From assembly GCA_020025915.1 (NCBI GenBank), contig JAHHRH010000011.1, positions 1-38,401 on the forward strand: a stretch of DNA of 38,401 bases. The letters are read 5' to 3'. The notes under the pieces are model-generated. The model ran no database searches. It saw only the letters and a list, made by a program, of their open reading frames with translations, and had not been told where the DNA came from. Within the stretch, counting starts at the first letter, position 1. Each line of letters opens with the position of its first letter. Source of the stretch: Sutterella sp. (GTDB lineage Bacteria > Pseudomonadota > Gammaproteobacteria > Burkholderiales > Burkholderiaceae_F). Position numbers and translations under genes: made by a program. Below are positions 8,775 to 18,305 of this stretch, piece after piece.

Positions 8775-8815
8775 AGAGAGAGTGGCCGTTTTCTTGCGAA
8801 GAGGCCACTCTCTTT
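8775..8815. terminator. Bidirectional terminator between licB-like gene and dut
   Basis: An 11-bp perfect stem, AGAGAGTGGCC (8777-8787) with GGCCACTCTCT (8803-8813), lies between two convergent genes. T-rich or A-rich flanks are present on both sides. Confidence 0.75.
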
Positions 8816-8829
8816 GTCAATGTGATGAT

Positions 8830-9276
8830 TTAACCGCATCCCGTCGAACCAAAGCCACCTGTGCCACGTTCGCTAGCATCAAAATCATCGACTAAACGGA
8901 AATCCGCTTGCATCACAGGAACAATGATCAACTGAGCCAAACGTTCAAAGGGTTCAAGCGTAAATGGCGTCTGACCACGATTCCAGGTGGAGATCATTAA
9001 TTCGCCCTGATAGTCACTATCAATCAAGCCAACGAGATTACCGAGGACGATGCCTTTCTTGTGACCAAGACCTGAGCGTGGCAGAATCATAGCGGCGTAG
9101 CCAGGATCACCAATATGAATGGTAAGCCCAGTGCGAACTAACACGGTTTCGCCAGGGTTGATCGTGATAGGTTCATCGAGAAGGGCACGAAGGTCAAGAC
9201 CAGCGGAACCAGGGGTCGCGTAAGCAGGCATGCGGTCACGCATGCGTTCATCAAGAATTCGGACGTCAATCTGCAT
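8830..9276 (-). CDS. dut: dUTP diphosphatase (dUTPase)
   Basis: Hydrolyses dUTP to dUMP and pyrophosphate, keeping uracil out of DNA and supplying the thymidylate precursor. The 148-residue length fits the trimeric class. All conserved motifs are visible: AGLDLRA (motif 1), PRSGLGHKKGI (2), GLIDSDYQGE with the catalytic Asp (3), ERLAQLI (4) and the C-terminal RGTGGFGSTG (5). Its ATG lies two bases beyond the coaBC stop, so the two genes form a tight operon, as in many beta- and gammaproteobacteria. Confidence 0.97.
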   Translation of the reverse strand: MQIDVRILDERMRDRMPAYATPGSAGLDLRALLDEPITINPGETVLVRTGLTIHIGDPGYAAMILPRSGLGHKKGIVLGNLVGLIDSDYQGELMISTWNRGQTPFTLEPFERLAQLIIVPVMQADFRLVDDFDASERGTGGFGSTGCG

Positions 9277-9278
9277 GA

Positions 9279-10481
9279 TTAATGTGTTTCTTTTGTGTTG
9301 AGAATAAGGGCGGCACGGCGAATGATTTCTTCAGCGACGACATGCTTTTCGGCCGGACCAAAGGATTCAGCGTTGTTTGGTGTCACAAACAAAACATCAT
9401 TTTGGTCGCTGCCTAACGCCTGATGGGCGATGTTGCCTACAATAAGGTCAGCGTGCTTCGAATTACATTTTACGCGAGCGTAATTTTCAAGGTTTGTTGC
9501 TTCAGCTGCAAAACCAATCTTCACGGCGACATCAGAACGTTCACCTACCGTACGAAGAATATCGGGATTTTCTTCAAATTGCAGTTCAGGTAAGCAACCG
9601 TCAATCTTCTTAATCTTACCTTCTTTGGCATTGGTGACACGCCAGTCAGCTACAGCGGCTACACCAATAAAAATATCAGCGCCCTTTGAGTCTAACGTTT
9701 GGGTAACAGCTTTTAACATGTCGCGTGCCGTGACGGTGTTAATGCGCTTGATGCCATAGGGTGTCGGGAGGGTCGTGGGACCAGCGATGAGTGTTACGTC
9801 GGCTCCTGCGTCGCGCGCCGCGCGTGCAATTTCAAACCCTTGACGACCAGAGCTACGATTCGTAATGCCACGAACGTCATCAATGGGTTCAAAGGTGGGG
9901 CCTGCTGTGAGAACCACACGACGACCTGCGAGCGACTTAGGAGTGAGTAGGCCAGGCAACAAATCCATGACTTCATCAGGTTCGATCATACGACCGGCGC
10001 CATTATCTCCACAGGCCTGATAACCGCAGACGGGACCTGCAAACAATGCGCCATCAGCTTTGAGTCGCGCGACGTTACGCTGCGTGGCGGGATTGTCCCA
10101 CATGAAACGGTTCATGGCAGGCACAAAGAGGACGGGTTGACGACGAGCAAGAATCAAAGAGGAGACCAAGTCGTCAGCAATGCCGTTAGCCGCCTTAGCC
10201 AAAATGTTGGCGGTGGCTGGCATGACAATTAAAAGGTCACAATCCTGATTTAAGGCGATATGAGGCATGGTGCCTTGCCCGCCAGGCGTCCATTCGGTGA
10301 GCGCAACCGGATGAGCAGTTAGGGCTTCGAAGGTAATCGGCCCCACAAAGGCGGTCGCATGTTCTGTCATTGCGACGTGGACATCAATGCCCGTTTTTTT
10401 GAGCGCACGGACAAACTCACAGCTTTTATAGGCGGCAATGCCTCCGGTTACTGCTAGTGTGACACGGCGGATCGACTGCAT
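9279..10481 (-). CDS. coaBC: Bifunctional phosphopantothenoylcysteine decarboxylase / phosphopantothenate-cysteine ligase
   Basis: Two consecutive steps of coenzyme A synthesis: CoaB joins cysteine to 4'-phosphopantothenate and CoaC decarboxylates the product with FMN. The N-terminal flavoprotein half shows TGGIAAYKSCEF, PATANILAKAANGIADDL and the PAMN signature. The C-terminal ligase half begins about residue 190 with LTAGPTFEPIDDVRGITNRSSG. The chosen ATG at 10481 has AGGAG nine bases upstream; an in-frame start ten codons earlier lacks support. Length from this start (400 residues) is normal. The gene is usually directly behind lspA in related genomes; here about 3.4 kb of pseudogene and IS sequence separates them. 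Confidence 0.96.
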   Translation of the reverse strand: MQSIRRVTLAVTGGIAAYKSCEFVRALKKTGIDVHVAMTEHATAFVGPITFEALTAHPVALTEWTPGGQGTMPHIALNQDCDLLIVMPATANILAKAANGIADDLVSSLILARRQPVLFVPAMNRFMWDNPATQRNVARLKADGALFAGPVCGYQACGDNGAGRMIEPDEVMDLLPGLLTPKSLAGRRVVLTAGPTFEPIDDVRGITNRSSGRQGFEIARAARDAGADVTLIAGPTTLPTPYGIKRINTVTARDMLKAVTQTLDSKGADIFIGVAAVADWRVTNAKEGKIKKIDGCLPELQFEENPDILRTVGERSDVAVKIGFAAEATNLENYARVKCNSKHADLIVGNIAHQALGSDQNDVLFVTPNNAESFGPAEKHVVAEEIIRRAALILNTKETH

Positions 10482-10577
10482 GAGGAGAGTCTCCTGAGAA
10501 ATGATGCACAAAGCGCTACCACGGCTATGGCAGCGTCAACCAAAATGAATTGTACCTAGTTCGGTCGAATTATCGTG

Positions 10578-12480
10578 TTATTTACGACGTAGAAAATCAA
10601 AAAATCCCGGGCGATCTACTTGCGAAGCAGTTGCCACTTGATCGGTTTCTGGACGCATGTCCGTCTTTTCGGTTGGAGTCGGCTCGTCATGATTGCTGGA
10701 TTCAGAGGTAGCCGTGAGGTCAGACGGGGCATCCTTGACTTCATGGGGTGGAGACTTATGTTCTGTTATTTCTGGGGAAGCGTCAATGTGGTTGGGCTGA
10801 AGGATTGATTGTTCAGGGGAGCGAATGCATTCACCAAAATGCGCATGGTTAGAGAGAGCATCGGAGAGCGATAGGCTAAGCGCTGAGGTTGTCAGTGCTT
10901 CGGTGTTGCCGAAGCGAACATGGTTGTAGCCAGGCACGTCAGCCTGGATACTAGGATCAGAAGCGATCACGGTAATCGGCAAATCAGCTTTGATGGTACG
11001 ATCGGTTTCGATGATGTGAATAGAGGTCGTCCCGTTATCGAAAACCATCAATAACTCTGCGTGCAGTAAGTGTGCATGGATGAGTGTGGTAGCGTCACAT
11101 GGGGCACCGGCGATCACTTTGATTCCGATCTCGTCGAGTGTAGTCGCTACCGTTTCACAACAATGGCTTGTTTCTCTCGATATAGTTGTGTGGATAAGGG
11201 CACTAATAGTGATGAGTCACCAGTAAGGACAATTTGGTGACGGAGTTGATCTGTTGGCGTATCGTCATCCCTTTTTTCAAAAGGCGCCTCACGCAATGCG
11301 GCTTCACGCGCCCAACCCCATCGTGAGGTGAATTGCAAAGTGAAATGCGGAATCAGCGAAAAGACGACAGGGTTAAGCGCAATGGACAAAATAGCTGCGC
11401 CAACAATCAAATTTACGGTGTAGTCGTCGGCTAAACCAGGTTCGCGTGCTTGAGCGAGCAAAATGAATGAAAATTCTCCGACTTGAGCTAATGAGGCACT
11501 GACGATTAAGGCGGTTTGTAATGGGGATCGTAGGAAATAAACCAGACCAAAGGCGCTCAAGCTCTTACCCAACATGATGATCAAAAGAATGGTCAACACC
11601 GAGAGTGAGGCGTCAATCAGAATATGCCAGTCAAAGAGCATACCGACACCCACGAAAAAGAGCACGCAAAACGCGTTTTGCAATGGAAGGGATTCGTAGG
11701 TTGCACGATGAGCAAAACGTGATTCGCGCATGACCTTGTCGGCAAAGAAGGCGCCCAAGGCAAAACTCACGCTAAAAATAGCGGATGCGCCATAAGCAAT
11801 GCCAACCGCTGAAGCCAATACGAAAAGCGTGAAGAGTTCACGTGAGCCAGTACGGGCGACTTGTGTCTTTAACTACGGTAATAAACGACGGCCAATCAAA
11901 AACATCACCGCAATAAAAGCGGCCACGTTGTCTAAGGTAATGGCAATCTGAATGGCGATGTCTGGCCTTGTGATCGCTGAACTGGGTTGTGAGCCTAAAA
12001 GCCCAGCCAAGGGTGGCAATAGGACCAAAATCAACACAGTGGCAATATCTTCAACGACGAGCCAATCTACGGCAATTTGCCCGTTGGGGTTCGGTAAGAT
12101 GCCACGCACTTCCAGTGCTTTGAGTAGCACCACAGTGGATGCGCATGACAAACACATACCTAACACCAAAGCTTCCCCAAAATGCCAGCCCCAGGCAAAG
12201 TGCGCTACTAAGCCCCCCAAGAGCGTGGCAATGAACATCTGTAGGACAGCTCCAGGAATCGCAATGAATTTAATACTCAGGAGATCTTTGACCGAAAAAA
12301 TGAAGCCCGACGCCAAACATCAATAGCATGACACCGAGTTCAGAGAGTTGCTGGCAAGGGCGGGGTCAGCAAAGACGCCGGGCGTATATTTGCCGGCAGC
12401 GATGCCTGCGAGCAAATAACCAACCAATGGTGGTGTATAGATGCTGATTCAAATTTAAGGTGAATGATGCCTAAAGTGAA
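10578..12480 (-). pseudogene. ybaL: Broken YbaL/KefB-type monovalent cation:proton antiporter
   Basis: A CPA2-type antiporter with a TrkA-N-like C-terminal domain, now in pieces. Recognisable parts in order: GYLLAG near 12435; LGVMLLMFGVGLH near 12325; a run from KDLLSIKFIAIPGA to FLIGRRLLP (12290-11876); GSRELFTLFVLASAVGIAYG through the membrane region to IVLTGDSS (11840-11190); and DEIGIKVIAGAP onward (11135-10578). Lesions seen: a one-base loss near 12345 and a one-base gain in a run of six T (about 12295-12300) that restores frame; an in-frame TAG at 11873-11875 where the family has Trp after GRRLVP; and a frameshift near 11145. The extreme N-terminus fades around 12440-12490, beside an IS remnant. 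It would have been a membrane K+/H+ antiporter; no functional product is expected. Confidence 0.88.
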
Positions 12481-12531
12481 ATGCTTAACGCTAAAAAACG
12501 GTTGATAGCGGAATTATCCGCCACCATCTAT

Positions 12532-13857
12532 CATGAAAGAGGAAGGAGTTTCGTTCGCGACCAGTCTATCCATTTTCTCTCGCAGCGAGGCTCCTTTCAA
12601 TCCACCCAACTTTCATAGGAGGTGGACATGAATAAGTCTACCCCGAATTCGTTAGCGAAGAAACCTTTGCGAGTGGCGGTGGCTGAAGTCAGTGCTACCG
12701 AAATCACTGTCCAAGCAACCTATACTTCCACAATAGGCATCGACGTACATCTTAATCTTCTGGTGTGTACAGTTCAGGTCCAGTTAGACAACCACCAAGA
12801 GCTCACCGAGAGTCGCGATTTCTACACAAACCGTGACGACCTTGATAAATTCGCGGCCTGGTGCAAAAGTAAAAACCCACAAATCATCCTCATGGAATCG
12901 ACAGGTTCGCTTTGGTACAGCGTTTATGAATCACTCGAAGATGTGGGCTTTACCGATAAGGAACAGGTTCTTATCAACGCACGTGACGCTAAAGCAGCCT
13001 CTGTCATACTGGATGCCAAGCTTCGTAATACACCTGATCTTGCACTTGTCATTCAAAACAACTGCAAACGCCTTCGCTGTTCTGCTGAAGAAATTTATTC
13101 GGCATTGAGCTTTAAGATTGAACCTCAAATTGCCAACCAACTTTTGGCAGCGAAGCAAAAACTTCTGTGGTTACTGGAATACGACGAAGAGTCGTTTGAA
13201 CGACTCCGTGAATTACATCAAGCCTATGATCACTATGTGAAAGTACTAATGTCGATTCCAGGCATTAAGGAACGAGCAGCTCGATTATTATTCGCTGAAC
13301 TATGTCCTAATCTTGAGGAACATTTTCTAGATTCAGAAAATTTCTACTCTTGACTCGGCATTTGTCCGGATGACAATACTTCGGCAGGTAAACAAAAGAG
13401 TGGAAAATGCCCGAAGGACAACAAGTGGTTCCGAAGGTGCTTGATTCAATGTGCTCAAGCTTTAGCTGTGTCAAAACGAACGCCTTATTATGAGCGCTTT
13501 ATGGCATTAAAACTTCGACGTGGGCGGAAACGAACAATTGTTGCTTTAGCCCATTTTCTGAGTCGTGTTATTTATTCAGTCCTAACTAGTCGTAAAGCTT
13601 TTACTTTTCGCGAAACTTCGGTATTTCGGGATGTCGTTGTGCAACGAGTAAAACAAAGTATTCGTCAGTTGAAGAAGATTTCAGGCGTCAGTGTCATAAA
13701 TGATCTCATTGTGGAGAACGACTCAGGTGCGATTTTGGGACAGATTGCACTCGCTTGAAAACTGCCTTCAATTGAACGTTGAACTTTTGGATAAGGAACT
13801 TATACAGGTAGAGGCTTGTAGGGGGTGTTATTCGCTCGGCTCTTATCCTCTTTCATG
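12532..13857 (+). mobile_element. Decayed IS110/IS1111-type insertion sequence
   Basis: The element is bounded by a perfect 12-bp inverted repeat: CATGAAAGAGGA at 12532-12543 and its complement TCCTCTTTCATG at 13846-13857. IS1111-group members carry subterminal repeats of this size, so the true ends probably lie a few bases outside. Non-coding ends of about 85-90 nt flank one transposase reading frame. The right end touches the lspA terminator hairpin, and the left end lies at the lost 5' end of the ybaL pseudogene. The transposase is damaged, so the copy is not autonomous. Confidence 0.75.
12628..13758 (+). pseudogene. IS110-family transposase with internal deletion and in-frame TGA
   Basis: The frame runs from ATG 12628 (AGGAGG at 12617-12622, five bases away) to 13758, interrupted by one TGA at 13351-13353. 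N-terminal DEDD part: TIGIDVHL holds the first Asp and MESTGSLWYSVYESL the Glu. Normally NAR-x-x-K is followed by GxKTDxxDA, which supplies the last two acidic residues; here NARDAK passes directly to ILDAKLRN, a spacer block that family members have some 80 residues later, so an in-frame deletion has removed the catalytic end. The C-terminal part is typical: MSIPGIKERAARLLFAEL, then the TGA in place of the Trp of SWxGxCP, then SAGKQKSGKCPK with the transposition serine. Two independent lesions make it inactive. Confidence 0.85.
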
Positions 13858-13858
13858 G

Positions 13859-13894
13859 AAAAAATGCTGAACTTTCGCGGCGAAAGTTCAGCAT
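13859..13894 (-). terminator. Intrinsic terminator of the ribF-ileS-lspA operon
   Basis: Perfect 13-bp stem (13864-13876 with 13882-13894), 5-nt loop. On the minus strand it is followed by six T (A-run 13859-13864 on the plus strand). It abuts the right inverted repeat of the IS element. Confidence 0.88.
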
Positions 13895-13916
13895 CTGAAA
13901 TAGTGTTGGCGTAGTG

Positions 13917-14417
13917 CTATTTTGAGTGGCGACTACTGATTAACTCATCGAGGATGAGGAAAAAAGCACCACCGCAAATGGCAATGTCAGCGATGTTAAA
14001 GGCTGGCCAATGCCAGTTTTGCCAATAGAAGTCTAAAAAGTCAACCACGTAACCGTACATAGTTCGATCGATCATGTTGCCCATGGCACCTGCTGTGATG
14101 AGTGTCAAAGCAAGTGCCATCATGGGACGATGATTGTTGCGAGCCAAGAGCACGAGCATGGCGATAATGACGGCTAATGCAAGCCCTGTAAAGCCCCAAC
14201 GTTGCCAACCGCCCGCATCCGCGAGGAATGAGAAAGCAGCCCCCGTATTGTGTGCTAACACGAGGTTAAAACCAGTAAATACCGGGAAGCTTTCGCCGAG
14301 TGTGAAGTTATTTTCAAAGTAGAACTTGGTGATTTGATCAAGCCCTAATAAAGAGAGAGCAAGCACAATCCACAGAATAAACTTCGTTGCAGTCGGTCGG
14401 GCGGTGGTGTCCGTCAT
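13917..14417 (-). CDS. lspA: Lipoprotein signal peptidase (signal peptidase II)
   Basis: Inner-membrane aspartyl protease that removes the signal peptide from diacylglyceryl-modified prolipoproteins. The 166 residues contain four membrane segments and the conserved boxes NTGAAFSF, GAMGNMIDR (first catalytic Asp), VVDFLDFY and FNIADIAI (second catalytic Asp). The gene starts 12 bases after the ileS stop, so it is the last gene of ribF-ileS-lspA and is followed by a strong terminator. Confidence 0.97.
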   Translation of the reverse strand: MTDTTARPTATKFILWIVLALSLLGLDQITKFYFENNFTLGESFPVFTGFNLVLAHNTGAAFSFLADAGGWQRWGFTGLALAVIIAMLVLLARNNHRPMMALALTLITAGAMGNMIDRTMYGYVVDFLDFYWQNWHWPAFNIADIAICGGAFFLILDELISSRHSK

Positions 14418-14429
14418 GCTGATCTCCGA

Positions 14430-17297
14430 TTAGGCAAAGAGGCGCTTTTCGCCTTCGCCAAAGAGGTTGGCGGCACAACGCGGGCAAAGCGTCGGGTGTT
14501 CGGCATTGCTGCCTACGCCCGGCACATAGTGCCAGCAGCGATCGCACTTCGTGTGCTGAGATGCTTCAACCGTAAAGTGCGTTGTGTCGTCAGTAGACTT
14601 CGTGAGCGTCACGGCACTGACGATCATCACAAAGCGCAGTTCGTCGTCCAACGAGGCGAGAGCATCGTAGACGGTAGGTGCCGCTTCGATATGCGCAATG
14701 GCCTGCAAGGAGGAACCCACTTCACCAGCGCCGCGTTTTTCTTCAATGGCCTTCTGAAGGTCTGCACGAACCGTACGAACGACGTCCCACTTTGCCAAGA
14801 GAGCTTCGGCATCAGCCACTTCAGGGAGCGATTCAAAGCGTTCCGTGAAGATGGTTTCGCTTTCGTTGGGCGAGAAGACCTTAAAGGCTTCTTCGGCCGT
14901 AAAGGAAAGAACTGGTGCCATCAAGCGTAAGAAGGTCTTCGTGATGTACCACAAAGCGGTCTGGGCCGAACGACGAGCGTGAGAGTTGGGGGCTGTCGTG
15001 TAGAGACGGTCTTTGAGCACGTCAAGATAGAAGCTACCCAAGTCAGAAGACGCAAAGGTCTGAAGCATCGTGACCACGTTGTGGAAACGGAATTCGGCGT
15101 ATTCAGCCAAAGCTTCCTTCTGGAACTTTTCGGTGTAGGCCAAAGCCCAACGGTCGAGTTCGAGCATGTCACCTACGGCAACAGCATCTTTGGTGATGTC
15201 GAAGTCGGAGGTGTTGGCAAGCAAGAAGCGCAATGTGTTACGAACACGGCGATAGCTTTCGACCACGCGCTTCAAAATCGTCTGACCTAGGCGAAGTTCG
15301 CCAGAGTAGTCGGTCGAAGCCACCCAAAGACGGAGAATTTCAGCGCCGAACTTTTCGTTCACTTCCTGCGGACGAACGACGTTACCCTTGGACTTAGACA
15401 TCTTTTCACCCTTTTCGTCCACGACGAAACCGTGGGTGAGGAGCATGTTGTAAGGCGCACGGCCATCGAGCATCGTGCCCGTCAAGAGCGAAGAGTGGAA
15501 CCAACCACGGTGCTGGTCAGAGCCTTCGAGGTAGAGGTCAGCTGGCCAACCGAGTTCTTCAGAGTGACTTCCGCGCATCACAGTGTAGTGCGTCACACCA
15601 GAGTCGAACCACACGTCAAGAATGTCGGTCGAACGAACATAGTTGGGCGCATCCTCTGCACTCAAGAAGTCTTCAGGCTTGGCGGTTGCCCAGGCTTCAA
15701 TACCCTTTTGTTCGACGAGCTGAGCGACTTCTTCCATGATTTCAAGGGTATGCGGATGCAGTTCACCCGTTTCCTTATGCATGAAGAAGGGCAACGGGAC
15801 GCCCCAGTTACGCTGACGAGAAATACACCAGTCAGGACGATTTTCAATCATCGCGTAGAGACGATTGATACCCCAGGTCGGGAAGAACTTCGTGTCCTTG
15901 ACGCATTCAAGGGCGCGTTCACGGAGAGACTTTTCGCTCGCTTCGGTATTGAGCACACCACGCGTATCAGTCGTCGGCTTATCCATGCGGACGAACCACT
16001 GATTCGTGGCACGATAGATCAACGGGGTCTTATGACGCCAGCAGTGCATGTAGCTATGCGTGATGTCGCTGTGAGAAAGGAGGTTGCCAGCGACATTGAT
16101 CGTTTCGCAGATCTTGTCGGCTGCTGCCCAAATGTTGAGACCCCCAAAAAGCGGCAGCGATTCGGAATATTTGCCGTCACCCATCACAGGGGTCAACACT
16201 TCGTCGTTCGTCATGCCATGCTTCTTGCAGGACACAAAGTCGTCCACACCATAGGCAGGCGCAGAGTGCACGATACCCGTACCGGCCGTAGCATCTACGT
16301 AGTCGGCAAGGTAGACAGGAGAGAAGCGGCGATAGCCTTCATGCATGTGCCAAAGCGGATGATGGAAGCGAACGAGTTCGAACTGGTCACCCATGGCCTT
16401 CGCAATGCATTCACCCTTGAAGCCATAACGTTCAAGCGCAGCTTCAGCCAAGCCCGTGCTGAGAATCAAGAGACGGTCGCCCGTGTCATAGAGACCATAT
16501 TCGAGCTCGGGGTTCATGTTGAGAGCCTGGTTGGCAGGGATCGTCCACGGCGTGGTCGTCCAGATCACGTTGAAGCAAGGCTTTTCGATCTTGCAACCGA
16601 AGATGCCTTCAACGCGTTCATGATCTTCGTCAGAGAGTTCGAAGGCAACGTCAATCGTGTGGCTCTTCTTATCCTTATACTCGACTTCAGCTTCAGCCAA
16701 AGCAGACTGGCAGTCAAAGCACCAGTTCACGGGCTTCAAACCACGGTAGACATAACCATGCTTGACGACGGTTGCAAGCGCACGGATTTCTTCGGCTTCG
16801 TTCTTGAAGACCATTGTGCGATAAGGATTGTCCCAGTCACCGAGCACACCAAGTCGCTTAAAGTCGGCGAGCTGCATCTTGCTCTGTTCAAGGGCATATT
16901 CGCGAGCAAGACTCTGCATTTTATCGACGGACAGGTTCTTGCCGTGCATCTTTTCGATCTGCACTTCGATTGGCATGCCGTGGCAGTCCCAACCTGGCAC
17001 ATAGGGAGCCTGGAAGCCTTCGAGCGTCTTTTCCTTGAGGATGATGTCCTTCAAGATCTTGTTGACGGCGTGACCGACGTGAATGTTGCCGTTGGCATAC
17101 GGAGGACCGTCATGAAGGATGAACTTCTTGGCGTCTCGACGGGCGTCGATGATGCGGTGATAGATACACTTTTCGTCCCATTCCTTGATCCAGTCCGGTT
17201 CGCGCTTAGGCAGGTTGCCACGCATCGGGAACGGCGTGTCTGGAAGGTTCAGAGGATATTTTTTGGTATCGGCGGCCGTACCGGCTTCTTTTGCCAT
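14430..17297 (-). CDS. ileS: Isoleucyl-tRNA synthetase
   Basis: Class I synthetase that charges tRNA-Ile, 955 residues from the ATG at 17297, which has AGGAG eight bases upstream; an in-frame start 16 codons earlier has no such site. The HIGH motif appears as GPPYANGNIHVGH, the editing (CP1) domain follows (TTPWTIPANQALN), and the KMSKS loop is GEKMSKSKGN. The C-terminus carries the zinc-binding pairs CDRCW and CPRC typical of bacterial type-1 IleRS, the form generally sensitive to mupirocin. It lies between ribF (54-nt gap) and lspA (12-nt gap). A 623-codon open frame on the opposite strand is a shadow. Confidence 0.98.
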   Translation of the reverse strand: MAKEAGTAADTKKYPLNLPDTPFPMRGNLPKREPDWIKEWDEKCIYHRIIDARRDAKKFILHDGPPYANGNIHVGHAVNKILKDIILKEKTLEGFQAPYVPGWDCHGMPIEVQIEKMHGKNLSVDKMQSLAREYALEQSKMQLADFKRLGVLGDWDNPYRTMVFKNEAEEIRALATVVKHGYVYRGLKPVNWCFDCQSALAEAEVEYKDKKSHTIDVAFELSDEDHERVEGIFGCKIEKPCFNVIWTTTPWTIPANQALNMNPELEYGLYDTGDRLLILSTGLAEAALERYGFKGECIAKAMGDQFELVRFHHPLWHMHEGYRRFSPVYLADYVDATAGTGIVHSAPAYGVDDFVSCKKHGMTNDEVLTPVMGDGKYSESLPLFGGLNIWAAADKICETINVAGNLLSHSDITHSYMHCWRHKTPLIYRATNQWFVRMDKPTTDTRGVLNTEASEKSLRERALECVKDTKFFPTWGINRLYAMIENRPDWCISRQRNWGVPLPFFMHKETGELHPHTLEIMEEVAQLVEQKGIEAWATAKPEDFLSAEDAPNYVRSTDILDVWFDSGVTHYTVMRGSHSEELGWPADLYLEGSDQHRGWFHSSLLTGTMLDGRAPYNMLLTHGFVVDEKGEKMSKSKGNVVRPQEVNEKFGAEILRLWVASTDYSGELRLGQTILKRVVESYRRVRNTLRFLLANTSDFDITKDAVAVGDMLELDRWALAYTEKFQKEALAEYAEFRFHNVVTMLQTFASSDLGSFYLDVLKDRLYTTAPNSHARRSAQTALWYITKTFLRLMAPVLSFTAEEAFKVFSPNESETIFTERFESLPEVADAEALLAKWDVVRTVRADLQKAIEEKRGAGEVGSSLQAIAHIEAAPTVYDALASLDDELRFVMIVSAVTLTKSTDDTTHFTVEASQHTKCDRCWHYVPGVGSNAEHPTLCPRCAANLFGEGEKRLFA

Positions 17298-17351
17298 AAC
17301 TAAAACTCCTGGCCCCCTCGGGCTCTTCAGGTTTAAGTGAAACAACAGGTC

Positions 17352-18305
17352 TTAAATCGATGTGGGTGCACATCCCAAAATCCGACGTGCCTGATCTGCG
17401 TCAGATTGAATCGCGGCCTTGAGTTCGTCAAGCCCCGAAAATTTCTTTTCGCTACGAAGGCGTTCTACAAATTCTACGGAAATCACGCGTCCGTAGGCGT
17501 CACCTTGCCAATCAAAAACATTGGTTTCGAGTAGCCAACGCCCGTTCGTGGCAACAGTTGGTTTGAGGCCAATCGATGCGACGCCATTTTGAATCGCGTC
17601 CCCTAAGCCATGGATGCGTACGGCGTAGACCCCTTTGACGGCAGGGTATGAGTGGCTTCCTGGTGGAATCGGTGCAAGGTTTAAGGTCGGAAACCCTAAA
17701 CGACGACCTAGCGCGGCGCCATGAATAACGCGTCCCGTCATGGTGTATGGGCGACCTAGCATGAGGGAAGCGTCATATAGCCGGCCTTCTGCCAAAGCTT
17801 GACGAATACGCGTTGAACTCACGCGCGCGTCTTTATGAAAGAACGTAGGCGCTACAAAGAGTTCAAAGGGTAAGGTCTTTGAGAGCGTACGCAACATGTC
17901 GATGTTGCCAGCGCGGTCACCGCCAAAACGGAAGTCTTCACCGACACTCATCCAGCAAGCCCCCAAACCCTCAATGAGGATCTCTGTCACAAAGTCTTCA
18001 GCCTTCATGCACGCAAGCTGGGCGTTAAAGGGAAGAATGTAGATACGTTCAATGCCTGCTTTGAGCAAATGGTGGACTTTGTCATACAGGGTCGAAATAC
18101 GCGCAACTTCACCACCACGACCAAAGAAATCTTTTGGGTGTGGTTCAAAGGTTACAACGGATGGCACAAGACCTCTTTGCAGGGCAGATTCTTTAACATA
18201 CTCAAGCAACGCTTGATGCCCAAGGTGGACGCCATCAAAATTGCCAATGGCAATCGCAGAAGGTCGACGAAGTAACGGGTGAGGCAGACCGCGGAAAACG
18301 TGCAT
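17352..18305 (-). CDS. ribF: Bifunctional riboflavin kinase / FAD synthetase
   Basis: Makes FMN from riboflavin and FAD from FMN. Of 317 residues, the N-terminal half is the adenylyltransferase (AIGNFDGVHLGHQALL; SSTRIRQAL) and the C-terminal half the kinase (GRVIHGAALGRRLGFPTLNL, with the conserved G-R-x-x-G-x-P-T-x-N loop). It is the first gene of the ribF-ileS-lspA operon, a common arrangement in proteobacteria. A minus-strand TATAAT lies 39-44 bases upstream of the ATG. Confidence 0.97.
   Translation of the reverse strand: MHVFRGLPHPLLRRPSAIAIGNFDGVHLGHQALLEYVKESALQRGLVPSVVTFEPHPKDFFGRGGEVARISTLYDKVHHLLKAGIERIYILPFNAQLACMKAEDFVTEILIEGLGACWMSVGEDFRFGGDRAGNIDMLRTLSKTLPFELFVAPTFFHKDARVSSTRIRQALAEGRLYDASLMLGRPYTMTGRVIHGAALGRRLGFPTLNLAPIPPGSHSYPAVKGVYAVRIHGLGDAIQNGVASIGLKPTVATNGRWLLETNVFDWQGDAYGRVISVEFVERLRSEKKFSGLDELKAAIQSDADQARRILGCAPTSI

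Noticed and set aside
13351..13353. TGA in the transposase as a recoded selenocysteine or tryptophan codon
   Set aside because: The position is a conserved Trp, other genes here use TGA as stop (for example clpS, licB-like, ABC permease), no SECIS-like hairpin was noticed, and the same gene has a second lesion. A nonsense mutation is simpler.
15432..17303. Long open frame of 623 codons on the plus strand opposite ileS
   Set aside because: It lies entirely within ileS on the other strand, its composition (His/Arg/Val-rich) mirrors the synthetase codons and it has no domain signature. ileS has every catalytic motif.
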